Assembly: GCF_963576615.1 (NCBI RefSeq)
Contig: NC_088717.1
Span: 55,197,526 to 55,261,525, forward strand
Source of the DNA: Watersipora subatra
Taxonomy: Eukaryota; Bryozoa; Gymnolaemata; Cheilostomatida; Watersiporidae
Length of the DNA: 64,000 nucleotides
Reading direction: 5' to 3'
Under the pieces are notes generated by a model. The model searched no databases and had not been told where the DNA came from. It was given only the letters and a program-made list of their open reading frames with translations. Numbering within the stretch: the first letter of the stretch is position 1; each line of letters opens with the position of its first letter. Below are positions 52,183 through 63,492 of the stretch, in pieces. Made by a program: the position numbers and the translations under genes.

Positions 52183-55100
52183 GTAAAGTAGCGCTTTCAA
52201 CTTCATAGTTTAAACCTGCTGGTTACACTGCCCATAACAGGCCTGTTTCCATATTTGACACAAATATCAATTTAATTACTTAAGACTGGCCGTCGTACTC
52301 GCGTTTTGAACACGAGTAGTTTGTTTGATAATACCAATGTTATACAGTCCCTAGTGGGGTCTGTATATCATTGATAATACAGACAATGGTGTATGTTCTG
52401 TGTGCTTGTACAGAACCTCGATTGATTGACTTACCAACTGCTGGGCTCGACAGCGATGTGCATTTCCCACACTTTATCAACACTCGATGTTTGTTTTATA
52501 TGCTAAGCTTTATCTTTTAGAGACTGCCTTCTCTATCTATGCTATAGTGTAGGCGGTCACTGTGAGCATTCTATAGCAATATTCTTATCTTTACTTGGCT
52601 AGTTGTGCTAACCAGACAGAGGGGTTTGTTTTGAAGTGTTGGCTTGATCAAATCTATGATCTCAGTAAATGGTTGTTTCATTAAGCTACTTGAAGCCTTT
52701 GAACTCCATGTTTATCATTGAAAGATGACATTGCAGTCATGCTGGCTTCAGCTGTTCTGGTGACAAAGCTATCTTTATAAGTTAGCCCAAAACAGTATTC
52801 ATGCCATCCTTCCACTAACAGATCACAACCATAAAATGCTCTAAAGACAGATTAACCAGATTAGTAAAGACTATGGTAGACACAGAGTTATACTACCAGT
52901 GGTGACATCACTACACATGTACCCTTATGGTCTTAGTTTCCGTTCTGACATTCTCCAGATTATTCTATGTACTTTTACTTTACCTCAATGTAAAACACCA
53001 AAGCTTGAGATGCCAATCGCTGTAAATTATTTTAACTTAAAAACTAGCAAATTGATATATTTTGGCACAAATGTTCAACCGATTATTAGTGAGTATCGTA
53101 TCCAATGCTTAACTACATATTTAACCTAACTACTATAATTTAAAAGAACTACTATTTATTTTTCTATGCCATCATTTTGATCATGTCTTTTTAAAAATTG
53201 CCCATATTAAAATACTCTTTTCCTTGTTTACCATTTGTTTGCTTACTATCTATTAACAGCAGTAACAGGAAGCTGCTAATTTAGCACTAGTTATAACTTT
53301 ACAGTCAGGACACTTGTTGATACTTGCCACCTATATGTTGAAAGATGGGTAGATTTTGCAGAAATGACATAAAAAGTACGCAATAAGTTTTATTTTTCTG
53401 TTACATGTTTACAAATAAAACTAATGATTATTGTTTATCCAATATACATGGAGTTGTCCAATATATATAGAGTTGTCCAATATACATAGGGCTATCCAAT
53501 ATACATAGGGCTATCCAATATACATAGGGCCATCCAATATACATAGGTTTTTGTTATATAGGCCTACATAGGTTTTTTGTTATATACATATGTTTTTGTC
53601 ATACACATAGAGTTGTTTTATGCACATAGAGTTGTCCTATGCACATAGAGTTGTCCTATGCGCATAGAGTTATCCTATACGCATAGAGCTATCCTATACA
53701 TATAGAGTTTTCCTATACTCATAGAGTTTTCCTATACTCATAGAGTTTTCCCATACTCATAGAGTTTTCCCATACTCATAGAGTTTTCCCATACTCATAG
53801 AGTTTTCCTATACTCATAGAGTTTTCCTATACTCATAGAGTTTTCCTATACTCATAGAGTTTTCCTATACTCATAGAGTTTTCCTATACTCATAGAGTTT
53901 TCCTATACTCATAGAGTTTTCCTATACGCATAGAGTTTTCCTATACGCATAGAGTTTTCCTATACGCATAGAGTTTTCCTATACGCATAGAGTTCTCCTA
54001 TACGCATAGAGTTTTCCTATACGCATAGAGTTTTCCTATACACCGAGTTTTCCTATACTCATAAAGTTTTCCTATACTCATAGAGTTTTCCTATACGCAT
54101 AGAGTTCTCCTATACGCATAGAGTTTTCCTATACGCATAGAGTTTTCCTATACACCGAGTTTTCCTATACTCATAGAGTTTTCCTATACTCATAGAGTTT
54201 TCCTATACGCATAGAGTTTTCCTATACGCATAGAGTTTTCCTATACGCATAGAGTTCTCCTATACGCATAGAGTTTTCCTATACGCATAGAGTTTTCCTA
54301 TACACCGAGTTTTCCTATGCGTACCAAGTTGTTCTATAGGCCTACACATAGAGTTTTCCTATCCCAATACAGTTTTTCTATATCAATAGACTTCTCCAAA
54401 ACACCAAGTAGTCCTATATACATAGACTTCTCTTATATACATAGAGCTATCGTATATACGTAGAATTATCCTATATACATAGATCTATCATATACACGTG
54501 TAGTCATTATATACACATAGAGTTATCATATACATGTACAGTTCTCCCGTACACATAGATTTATACTACACACATGGGAGTTATTCTACAAACATGGAGT
54601 TATCCTACACACATGGAGTTCTCCTACACACATGAAGTTCTCCTACACACATGAAGTTATCATATACACTTATAGTTTTCCTATAAAGTTATCATTATAC
54701 ATGGAGCTATCATGTACACATGGAATTATCATATACACATAGAGTTATCCTATACATAGAGAGTTATCATATCCACACTGAGTTCTGATAAACAGAAGCT
54801 CTACTATGTCATCCTTCATATCACAATCATTCATTATTGAACCAATTATAGTTCATGGTAAATCCTGTTGGGTGTTGCAGTTGTTCATCAACAATGAGTG
54901 GGTACCGGCAGTGTCAGGAAAGACTTTTGAGACCTTGAACCCAACCAATGGAGAGGTGATAGCTCATGTGGCGGAGGGAGACAAGGCCGATGTAGATATT
55001 GCTGTCGAGGCTGCCAAGGCAGCGTTTGAACTCGGCTCTGAGTGGAGAAGAGGTGATGCGACTCACCGAGGAATCCTTCTGAATAGGCTGGCTGACCTAA

Positions 55101-58100
55101 TGGAGAGAGATCGTGCCTACCTCGCTGTAAGACACTTTTCCTACTTTAGCTTATAGTCACATTTTCTCTAAGATTACGCATAACCTATAGAAATTTGAGC
55201 ACACACAATCAATTTCAGGGCATTGCTTATTATTATCCAGGGTTCTCTATCTTATATGCAATTGATAACATTGCTTACAATTGCATCGATTCTCTTTTCA
55301 AAATATTTTTTATGAAATCTTTTGGAACATGCTTTAAATGATGAACAGTCAATAATCTAAAAACTGCACTTTTACAGTAAAATGTACTATGAAATGCATG
55401 TAGTTTCTCTTCAAAGCCTTCATGCCAGAATACCTGTTTTAAGGAGCACTTCATACACAATCAGATAGTTAAGCATGCAAGTGGTACAATGCATACTTGT
55501 AGACATTCTAGTGGAAGGCAGAGTGTCATTTGTTTCCCATGATACCATAGTATAGTAGTTGTTGTTATACATTTTCCACAATTTGATACTATTTCTAGAC
55601 AAAATTTAGCTCGTTCATGTTGAATATTATTATTTTATATCGTGTCATCACACTGGCATCTTTGAGTGATTTGTAGATTGTTATTTATAGTTGGTTATAC
55701 GTCATTGATTGCTTGATGACCAGCTGGAATGTTGTATTATAGTATATACAATTCAAATCAATAAGAAACTGACAAAGCTTACGAGTTTTCAATAGGAACT
55801 TAGGAAGTAGGTTAGCTGCTTGCTCTATGCCTAGTACTTGTTGCTTTTGTTGTATGTGCAGCTGAATATTGCATGACTGGTTGACAACTGCCATAAGTAA
55901 GAGGCAGTGTTTATATGTTGGCAGTCTCTTGAGACCTTGGACAACGGTAAACCCTACAAGGATGCCTATTTCGCTGATTTGGCTCTGTCCATAAAGACAT
56001 ACAGGTATATCCAATAACAAACAACCATTCCTTACAATTAACAGTCACTCCTTAAAACTAACGGTCACTCCTTAAAACTAACGGTCACTCCTTAAAACTA
56101 ACGGTCACTCTTTACGACTAACGGTCACTCTTTACGACTAACGGTCACTCTTTACGACTAACGGTCACTCTTTACGACTAACGGTCACTCTTTACGACTA
56201 ACGGTCACTCTTTACGACTAACGGTCACTCTTTACGACTAACGGTCACTCTTTACGACTAACGGTCACTCTTTACGACTAACGGTCACTCTTTACGACTA
56301 ACGGTCACTCTTTACGACTAACGGTCACTCTTTACGACTAACGGTCACTCTTTACGACTAACGGTCACTCTTTACGACTAACGGTCACTCTTTACGACTA
56401 ACGGTCACTCTTTACGACTAACGGTCACTCTTTACGACTAACGGTCACTCCTTGCAACTAACAGTCACTCCTTGCAACTAACAGTCACTCCTTGCAACTA
56501 ACAGTCACTCCTTGCAACTAACAGTCACTCCTTGCAACTAACAGTCACTCCTTGCAACTAACAGTCACTTCTTACAACTAACAGTTACTCCTTACAACTA
56601 ACAGTTACTCCTTACAACTAAAAATGATTCCTTACAACTAACAGTTACTCCTTACAACTAATGGAATGTAAGTGCTTAACTAGTCGTTGCCAAGCAGTTT
56701 TTTGCAGTTCCTTTCCTTGAGTGCATGTCAAATTTGGTTTAACATTAAACTAAAATTTATGAGACTTGCTTCAGATCTTATATGAGACCTTCAGATCTTA
56801 GCTAAACCTTTTTAAGTCAAATACTCACATGACTTTGTAGAGTAAATTCTTATCTTCTCCATCAATAGCTTGTAAATGATTTACATGTAACATCTGTGCA
56901 TGACCTCTTCCTGGTTGTGGTAATATTTATCTACTCGTGCAGGTGCTGTAAATGATAGATTTTGTTCAAGTAATGAAACTACTTCTGTCAACCATCAGCT
57001 CCATAACATTCCTTTTTCACAGGTATTTTGCTGGCTGGGCGGGTAAAAGGCATGGTCAGACAATTCCAATTGATGGCGACTATTTCGCATATACCCGACA
57101 TGAGCCTGTAGGCGTATGTGGGCAGATAATTCCAGTAAGTAATCCTCCAGTCAGTTGCTACAACTTAAATTGGCTGAAGGCGGTAAGGAACTGTAATCCA
57201 ATTCATGTTGTAGTGGAATTTTCCATTGGCCATGCAAGCGTGGAAGTTGGCACCAGCGCTGGCTATGGGTAACACAGTGGTTATGAAGACGGCTGAGCAG
57301 ACGCCACTGAGTGCAAATCATGTGGCTCAGCTTACCAAGGAGGCCGGCTTCCCTCCAGGTATCTAACGACCAATCATATTGATATGGCTTGCTAAGGGTG
57401 AAAATGTATGCTCAACCTTCTTGTTCTTATGTAGGTGTTGTCAACATAATCACTGGGTACGGCCCAACTGCTGGGGCAGCAATCGCTGGCCATGACCACA
57501 TCGACAAGGTAGCGTTCACAGGAAGTACTGAAGTGGGTCAGCTAATCCACTCTATGGCCTCAGGAAATGTAAAAAATGTTTCTCTCGAGCTCGGAGGGAA
57601 GAGCCCTAATGTGGTCTTCGCTGACTGTGACTGTGAGTACCCGCTACTGTGTTTTAGTTGACCTTCAAGTGAATTTCACGTGCAGCACTTACTCTAGTTA
57701 GCGCTGTCTTTGTCAAGCCTTTAGCTTTCATAGAACCATTACTTACCCAGATGTTTATCTTCACAAGGTGTTTATAAGTAATAGATATACAGTCTTGTCA
57801 GCATTTGGTACCCACACGTTCACACAGCATTTAGAGGGAAAAATGGACAATTTTTAATCAACCTAATTTGAAACCATCTAAAACATATACCGCAATGTAT
57901 ATGAAGCTGTATTTAAGGTTTTATTCCAACAATTATGAGCAAATATAAAAGAAAACATATATATATGTATATATAAAGACGCGTAACACTGCGCTTTGAA
58001 CGCAAAGCCAAGGTCATAACGGGAAGGACAAACAGAAATTTGACTAGTGGCACCATTTTTGGAAAAGTCTTTTTCGTCTGAGTGTTTTATTTGCGATCAT

Positions 58101-61100
58101 GTTTTGCCGATTTTAGACTTGAAACATCCTGACAGTAAGATCGCCTAAAATTACAAACAAAATCTCAAAGGATAGAAAAATATCTATACTTTCTGATACA
58201 ACACTTTAAAATTTGGCTTGAGTTTAATAGTCCTTTTATAGTTCTTGCGAGCTGTTTGTTCTCTATTAATAGTTTTGTTGGGCTTGGGACACTTTCGAGT
58301 AGCCAACTTGCTGTGGCACCTGGTACAACCTGCTGTTTACTGCCATGAAACCTTCACCAAAACTATTCCAAGCTTCCTATTATATGCATCATCACTTTTT
58401 AATGACTGTTATTTTCTCAGAACCAAATCTACTTCTTTATAAGGGGTACATTTGATTTCGTAGGGTTGTCTACTCAACTCACCTGTTCCACGTTGAGGAG
58501 CAATATTCTCATCATCACCACTAGATGCTATCATACCCCTATTGTTTCAGCTATGTCAGACAAAATTAAACTAGGTGTGGGTCGACGCGTGTGAAAGCCT
58601 CAGTATTGTGGCACTTAAATTGGTGATTCAGTAGAAATGTCCCACTTTTAAATAGTAATTTACAGTGTAACCTCGGTTCTCGACCATAGTCCGTTCCTTA
58701 AGGTTGTTCAAACACCGAGTTGTTCGAACACCGAAATCATTTTTCCCATTACAAATAAGGTAAATTGTTTTAATCCGTTCCAACACCCTGAATGTTTACC
58801 TTGTTAGTACATGTACATGTATTTTATACATTATTTTATGCATGAAATTGCACATTAAAATGCTGACCAACACATAAAAAACAATGTATATCTCAGAAAA
58901 TGTTAAGCAAAATGGCAAAGATACAAATAACATAAACATAAATGTAACCCGTAAAACGTAATGTAATTACTATCGTAATCTTCCATACGAAAGATTACGC
59001 TAACATGAACGTGTAAAAGTAAAATAAGGATAAAGAAAAGAATTATGAATAGGATTTTTTAGGATACAGGATGTTCTTTTCTCTTAAAATATCTATCCAA
59101 TGACACTTGCTTCTGCCTTCTTTTTAGCACTTTTCGGAAGTGGTTCATGATAGTGCCATTAAAGTCATTGATGACTCTTGCGGCTGCAGCTTTATCGGGG
59201 TGGTGGATTTCGCCGAAATTCTGTAACTCGGCCCATTTGCTACACATTTGTTTAATCTCGGACGTCGGGGCATCCTTTCTTGGCGACAACAGTTGGTCAC
59301 GGTCAACGCCGCTCAGCATCCGGCGTTTGAACTCCGATTTTAGTTCGAGCTACGAAGCAAGAATTGCTTGAATTTTTTGTTCGGACTCCGATTTGTTCGA
59401 ACTGAGAGTTGTTCGAAAACCGAGGTTACACTGTATACCATAAACCACAGATTACAGTTAGTAAAAGATAGTGCGTGTAGCCTGTAGCACGTTGTTGGAT
59501 GCATGTGTTGTTGATGTGTTCTGCTAGCTTCAGTTTTGTAATATTACAGTTGACTACGCTGTGGAGATGTCCCACTTTGCGCTCTTCTTTAACCAAGGCC
59601 AGTGCTGCTGTGCCGGCAGCAGGCTATACGTAGAAGAAGCAATATATGACAAGTTTGTAGAGGCAAGTGTAGCCCGAGCTCAGAAGAGGAAGTTGGGAGA
59701 TCCATTTGATACCGATACAGAGCAAGGACCTCAGGTACTAGACACGTAGGCAGTAGATATTTTCCTTATTTATAATAGAGATATTTCGTATCAGAAATTG
59801 TATTATTTTGTTGTTTAATGACTGATCAAGGAAAGTACGATATTAGCTGTGGTTGACTTCAACATTTATTTGTTGTAATAGGATCATAGGGCATTCCTCT
59901 GAGTTCACTTCATGCATCACTGCCTTAGTAATGCATGCTAACTGATAGCAGCCATTGCCTGGTGGTCCAGAGCGGCTGACCTACAAACTACAGGTTTGGG
60001 TTCAAATCCCAAATAAGGTCAGGTGGTTATAGGAATAACATTCAACCTTATATTGCACCCAGCAACCGGGCATGTCTCCAGTTGCTGGGGTTCCCTTGCC
60101 ACTAGAGCATAGAGCCAATGTTTGTGTAACTTGCACAGCCTCCGCATGCATTTAGCTAAGCAGACATGATATTAGGTATTGGAAGGATTGCTCACACACA
60201 ATACAAGCCTGTGATCTGAATCTGTCTTTCACTAGGTGAGCTTAGAACAGCTAGAGAAGATCACAGAGCTGTGCCAGAGTGGAAAGGATGAAGGAGCCAC
60301 TCTCGCTACGGGAGGTGCACAACATGGAGACAAAGGCTACTACTTCCAGCCAACCATCTTCTCAGATGTCAAGGATGACATGAGAATAGTGAATGAAGAG
60401 GTAAGGCATTGGCAGGCACGACTTAGAAAATGTTGATAAAACCTGGTTTTTGGTCAAAGTTACATAAAAATATAATTCACACTCCAATATATTAATGCTA
60501 TCTGCTACTGTAAATACAATAATATTTCGCGCTATCACTCAGCCTTAAAGCAAGTTGCTGCCGATATCTCTGTTGCCAGCTCCGACTTCCAAACCTACAC
60601 TTTCATTTTAATGTATCCACATTAAAATGAAAGTGTATCCTTCCACTAACAGGTCACAACCATAAAACGCTCCAAAGACAGAGATTAACAAATTATGCGC
60701 ATTCATGCATGAAATACCAGATTAGTGAAGAAGACTACGGTAGACATGGAGTTATACTAGCCGCGGTGATATCACCACTGCTAGTATAACTCATATAACT
60801 TACGGATTATTATTGTTGTTAAAAATAAAATAATCACGGTCACTAGTACTGTTACTCAATAGATAGTCTTTAGAAGTCAATTAATCTACAATTTGTGAAG
60901 TCTTGGCAGAGTAATGCGTCTGACACAGCTGGTTATTATTGAATAAAAAATTTCCATAACAAAATAAGGTTTTTGCAAAGTGAAACTCAGTTTTTTACCA
61001 CCATATAAACATGTTTTCTATTGGCTCAAAAGCATGGTGATGATTGTTTCCATTTGTTAAGTACAGATATGATAGGCTAATTAATTAACTAATCAGAAGC

Positions 61101-63492
61101 GTTTTGTATGACGCTTACTAAAGCTGCACCACGCTGCTCATGGTATGCGATGAGTTAACACATTGCTGCATAAGATTTAGTTTTTTGCAAGTTTTATATA
61201 TATATATATATAAATATATATTAGTTCCATATAAATATATATGGAACTAATTACCTATATTGAATGCAGAGTATTGTTATGGGAATATTTGTTTCGACAT
61301 ACAATGATTTGACATACGAAGCAGATCTTAGAGTGAATTGACTTGATATGTTGATTGCTTGACTGTATTACTAGTTACTTAGCTGTTACATTGCTGTGTA
61401 TTTCTGATAGTTTTTTTCATGTTTTTTCTCATGTTTTTAACTATTTTCTTGTTTCCAAGCTAGCAAATCAATTAACTAGTGAGTTTATTTTTAATTTTTT
61501 TGTAAAACAATATTAACTCTTACAACATTCACAGTGGAACTTTCAATTGGAAATTATAAAAACACTCAAATTTTCACTTTTCCCTGCATAAGCTTTTGTA
61601 AACTATTGCAAAAACATGTGCTGATATGCACGGTTGCCTGCCCCTGAATGTATCAACAGTTTAAGGGAACATAGCTTTAATATACATGTTGTTGTGAAAT
61701 ATCTTGTCCTAAATCATTACAAGAAGCACGCCTTGTTTTGACATCAATGATGGTGAGAGTGACAATGAAATTCCACGCTTGTTGACTGTTGATAGAGTAG
61801 AAAACTCCGAATTAGATACAAACTAATACGCTTTCACTTGAATCAAATGTATTGTTTATTCAGTTACCAGCGACCTTGATACAATTTGTATTTACTTGAA
61901 AATAGCTTCAACATTTACTGCGTACACTCACTGCGTGCACTTATTGTACCCCATCAGCATTATGTAAAACACAAACTGCCGCACAAGAACTTTCTTATCA
62001 TCGCCTTGTAATCCATGTGTAAAAATATCTACTTTTACTTTCAGGTTCATTTATACCATCCCAAAGATGCAGTCTTACTTCATAAATTTTCTTCTAATTC
62101 CATGTTTTATTTTGCTTTTGGTAGTTCATTAATTACACTACGAACACAAAGTGTTAACGTTGCTGTTGCATTTGTACTTTTATTTATGACAGTTCACAAA
62201 AACAGCATATTAAATCATGAAGACTGCCATATATTTTGGTATTTTTCAGATATTTGGCCCAGTGATGCAAATAGCCAAGTTTAAGAACATCGACGAGGTG
62301 ATCACACGAGCCAATAAGAATCATTACGGTCTGGCTGCTTCAGTGTTCACCAAGGACCTCGAGAAGGCCTTTAAAACGGGTCATGAACTCAGAGCTGGAA
62401 CTGTCTAGTGAGTCCACTGGATTACTTTCTCTTTCAGCCCCATTATAATATACTAATATACTAGCACGCTTGTCAGTCTCGCTCACTGCGAGAAGTCGTG
62501 ATGAGTAATCGGTCTGATTATTCCATTAAGTGGTCTGGCAACTTAGTGATGTAGCGATAACGTGCTTGGCGCTCAATCTGAAGCTCCTGGTTCGGTTCCT
62601 TTATGATGCAGCAGCATCATAAAGGAACCAAACCAGGAACATGCTGTACATCGCTTCGGATTGACAGACCTTATTATAGTAAAAACTAGTTTTCTGTGAA
62701 GTTGTAGTGAATGATCTCATGATTTGTCAGCGATTAAAATTATTACAGCGTAAACTGCTACGATGTCTTAGACCCTGCTGCTCCTTTTGGTGGATACAAG
62801 ATGTCAGGTCAAGGTAGAGATCTTGGAGAGTTTGGACTCGAGCAGTACACAGAGCGTAAAACGGTACAATTAATACTAATACCATTTACACGGTTGATTA
62901 GTTTGCGTGTCAAGTTCATATTTGATGCTGCGGTTTTAATTAGCTCTAGTAAATGACCTTTTATTTTACTGCCAAAATAGACCATCATTTTAATTTTTAT
63001 CTATTTTCACTGTTTAACCCAACATTCAAGCGCATTAGGCCAGCTCTACTCATATGCAACTTGATGTGGGTAATGCCATAACATCATGAAAAGTTCGCCC
63101 ATGCTACTCAGCCTTGCAGGTGTCTCTCTCGCTGACATAAAGAGCTCTCGCTTGACTTTACAACACAAAGAATTTCAGCACCTTTTCTTTTAAATCCTTA
63201 CATGAGAGAGCAAAAAGATATTTAATATTGACAAAAAGAACAATTGCATCATATAAGAAATAGAATTGATGGCAACATGGATGACCAGTTTAAATATTCC
63301 AAAGATTCAGCCATTAATATATTCTTGGTATTATTACACTTAACAGCACATGTGATGATGCCCTTCACCAACAATAACTTAATTCTTTTATAAAAAATTG
63401 GTGTATGACAATAAATGCTGTTATATTCATGGCTAATGATGGTTAGTGACACTTTGCAGGTTATTATCAACACTCCTGGAAAGAACTCCTAA
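52069..63492 (+). CDS. ALDH2: Mitochondrial aldehyde dehydrogenase ALDH2, complete 11-exon gene
   Basis: NAD-dependent oxidation of acetaldehyde and other aldehydes to acids in the mitochondrial matrix. Joined exons: 52069-52182, 54881-55126, 55925-56004, 57023-57134, 57214-57358, 57435-57632, 59550-59734, 60236-60400, 62250-62407, 62749-62863, 63460-63492; 1551 nt, 516 residues, all introns GT-AG and in phase. The N-terminus (Arg-rich, no acidic residue in the first 30) is a mitochondrial presequence and is followed by LPAPNRNP, matching VPAPNQQP of human ALDH2. Visible: W185-N-F-P, K209 of VVMK, GSTEVG (262-267), general base E284 (LELGG), nucleophile C318 in [16 protein letters not shown] and [10 protein letters not shown]503, the position mutated in human ALDH2*2, is glutamate. 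Cytosolic ALDH1A paralogues are the alternative; presequence and triple Cys favour ALDH2. Confidence 0.96.
52333..52367. repeat. Short palindromic repeat (ATACAGTCCC), copy 2
   Basis: CAATGTTATACAGTCCCTAG and GGGGTCTGTATATCATTG form an inverted repeat that matches the one at 37286-37328. Confidence 0.65.
52808..52912. repeat. Dispersed repeat, paired with 60640-60792
   Basis: CCTTCCACTAACAGATCACA, CCATAAAATGCTCTAAAGAC and GAGTTATACTACCAGTGGTG are found again in ALDH2 intron 8, where the copy ends in an inverted GAGTTATACTAGC / GCTAGTATAACTC. Confidence 0.7.
53446..54780. repeat. 1.3-kb 19-bp minisatellite in ALDH2 intron 1
   Basis: About 70 units of CATAGAGTTTTCCTATACT (19 bp), near-homogeneous in the middle (53700-54320) and increasingly diverged at both ends. 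A higher-order pattern is visible: a shortened unit with ACACCGAG recurs at 54041, 54153 and 54303. The array ends about 100 bases before the exon 2 acceptor. Confidence 0.95.
54881..55126 (+). CDS. ALDH2: ALDH2 exon 2: N-terminal NAD-binding domain
   Basis: Residues 39-120, phase 0; acceptor GTTGCAG immediately after a 1.3-kb minisatellite, donor [22 protein letters not shown] and [17 protein letters not shown] match FINNEWHDAVSRKTF and [17 protein letters not shown] of human ALDH2. Confidence 0.96.
55925..56004 (+). CDS. ALDH2: ALDH2 exon 3
   Basis: Residues 121-146 plus two bases of R147; acceptor TTGGCAG, donor [17 protein letters not shown] is the conserved [11 protein letters not shown] segment. 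The 3' side runs straight into a 20-bp tandem array. Confidence 0.94.
56022..56664. repeat. 20-bp minisatellite in ALDH2 intron 3
   Basis: About 32 units of ACGGTCACTCTTTACGACTA, with blocks of variants: TTAAAACTA at the 5' side, TTTACGACTA in the homogenised centre (56110-56445), TTGCAACTA and TTACAACTA at the 3' side. Begins within about 20 bases of the exon 3 donor. Confidence 0.96.
57023..57134 (+). CDS. ALDH2: ALDH2 exon 4
   Basis: Completes R147 and runs to P184; acceptor TTTTTCACAG, donor [26 protein letters not shown] and [14 protein letters not shown] match the family nearly residue for residue. An open frame continues through the 79-base intron 4 but does not encode WNFP, so the splice is required. 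Confidence 0.95.
57214..57358 (+). CDS. ALDH2: ALDH2 exon 5: WNFP oxyanion-hole and cofactor lysine
   Basis: Residues 185-232 plus one base; acceptor GTTGTAG, donor GTATCT. Begins W-N186-F-P; the Asn helps form the oxyanion hole, and K209 of VVMK contacts NAD. Ends KEAGFPP. Flanked by the two shortest introns (79 and 76 bases). Confidence 0.95.
57435..57632 (+). CDS. ALDH2: ALDH2 exon 6: Rossmann fold and catalytic Glu
   Basis: Residues 233-298 plus one base; acceptor TGTAG, donor GTGAGT. Contains [10 protein letters not shown] (NAD-binding turn) and [11 protein letters not shown] with general base E284. One residue is missing relative to human ALDH2 just before it (MASGN versus AAGSSN), explaining the 516 versus 517 length. 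Confidence 0.96.
58050..58225. mobile_element. Fold-back element family, copy 6 (right arm)
   Basis: GATCATGTTTTGCCGATTTT, CTTGAAACATCCTGACAG and ATACTTTCTGATACAACAC match the right arm of copies 2-4; the left arm is not recognisable. In ALDH2 intron 6. Confidence 0.65.
58663..59433 (-). mobile_element. Tigger/pogo-like element with transposase remnant
   Basis: TIRs CAGTGTAACCTCGGTT (58663) and AACCGAGGTTACACTG region ending 59433, TA on both sides (58661-58662 and 59434-59435); subterminal GTTGTTCGAACACCGA is also inverted. Minus ORF 59319-59059 (86 residues) contains [20 protein letters not shown] and ends [16 protein letters not shown], like the C-terminal end of Tigger/jerky transposases. 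The DDE catalytic part is absent, so it is non-autonomous. Confidence 0.8.
59550..59734 (+). CDS. ALDH2: ALDH2 exon 7: catalytic cysteine
   Basis: Residues 299-360; acceptor ATTACAG, donor [23 protein letters not shown] holds the nucleophile C318 flanked by two cysteines, a hallmark of ALDH2. Ends DTDTEQGPQ. Confidence 0.97.
59950..60215 (+). repeat. tRNA-derived SINE, copy B, in ALDH2 intron 7
   Basis: Head with A box (TGGTCCAGAGCGG) and perfect B box (GGTTCAAATCC), then the body shared with 18440-18660 (ACATTCAACCTTATATTGCA, GGCATGTCTCC, AGCCAATGTTTGTGTAAC, GGATTGCTCACACA). Ends about 20 bases before the exon 8 acceptor. Confidence 0.75.
60236..60400 (+). CDS. ALDH2: ALDH2 exon 8
   Basis: Residues 361-415, phase 0; acceptor CACTAG, donor [19 protein letters not shown] and [12 protein letters not shown] match TGKQEGAKLLCGG and GYFIQPTVFGDV. 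Ends NEE, the glutamate pair that with the next exon forms EEIFGP. Confidence 0.95.
60596..60792. repeat. Hairpin plus dispersed repeat in ALDH2 intron 8
   Basis: Perfect 18-bp hairpin (60596-60613 with 60620-60637, loop TATCCA) followed directly by the repeat shared with 52808-52912, which ends in an inverted GAGTTATACTAGC / GCTAGTATAACTC at about 60749-60791. Confidence 0.75.
61195..61253. repeat. AT microsatellite and palindrome
   Basis: (TA)n followed by TTAGTTCCATATAAATATAT and its complement ATGGAACTAA; self-complementary. Confidence 0.8.
62250..62407 (+). CDS. ALDH2: ALDH2 exon 9
   Basis: Residues 416-467 plus two bases; acceptor TTTTTCAG, donor [24 protein letters not shown] and [15 protein letters not shown] are the conserved [11 protein letters not shown] and YGLAAAVFTKDLDKA segments; F417 lines the nicotinamide site. 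Confidence 0.95.
62530..62675. repeat. Head-to-head tRNA-SINE inverted repeat in ALDH2 intron 9
   Basis: A degenerate tRNA-like head (AGCGATAACGTGCTTGGCGC then CTCAATCTGAAG and B box GGTTCGGTTCC) meets a second, inverted head (GGAACCAAACC ... CTTCGGATTGA). The centre is a 25-bp near-perfect hairpin, 62585-62609 with 62614-62638. Intron is only 341 bases, so this is most of it. Confidence 0.65.
62749..62863 (+). CDS. ALDH2: ALDH2 exon 10
   Basis: Completes Y468 and runs to T506; acceptor ATTACAG, donor [26 protein letters not shown] corresponds to [21 protein letters not shown]503 in YTERKT is the residue replaced by lysine in the human Asian-flush allele; here it is glutamate. Confidence 0.95.
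63460..63492 (+). CDS. ALDH2: ALDH2 exon 11: C-terminus and stop
   Basis: [10 protein letters not shown] and TAA; acceptor TTTGCAG. The ending KNS is the same as in vertebrate ALDH2 (VPQKNS), which supports both the exon and completeness of the protein. Confidence 0.93.
   Translation, partial: VIINTPGKNS

Noticed and set aside
57135..57272. Read-through of ALDH2 exon 4 into the ORF ending at 57272
   Set aside because: The family requires WNFP straight after GQIIP; a 79-base intron with GTAAGT and GTTGTAG restores it.
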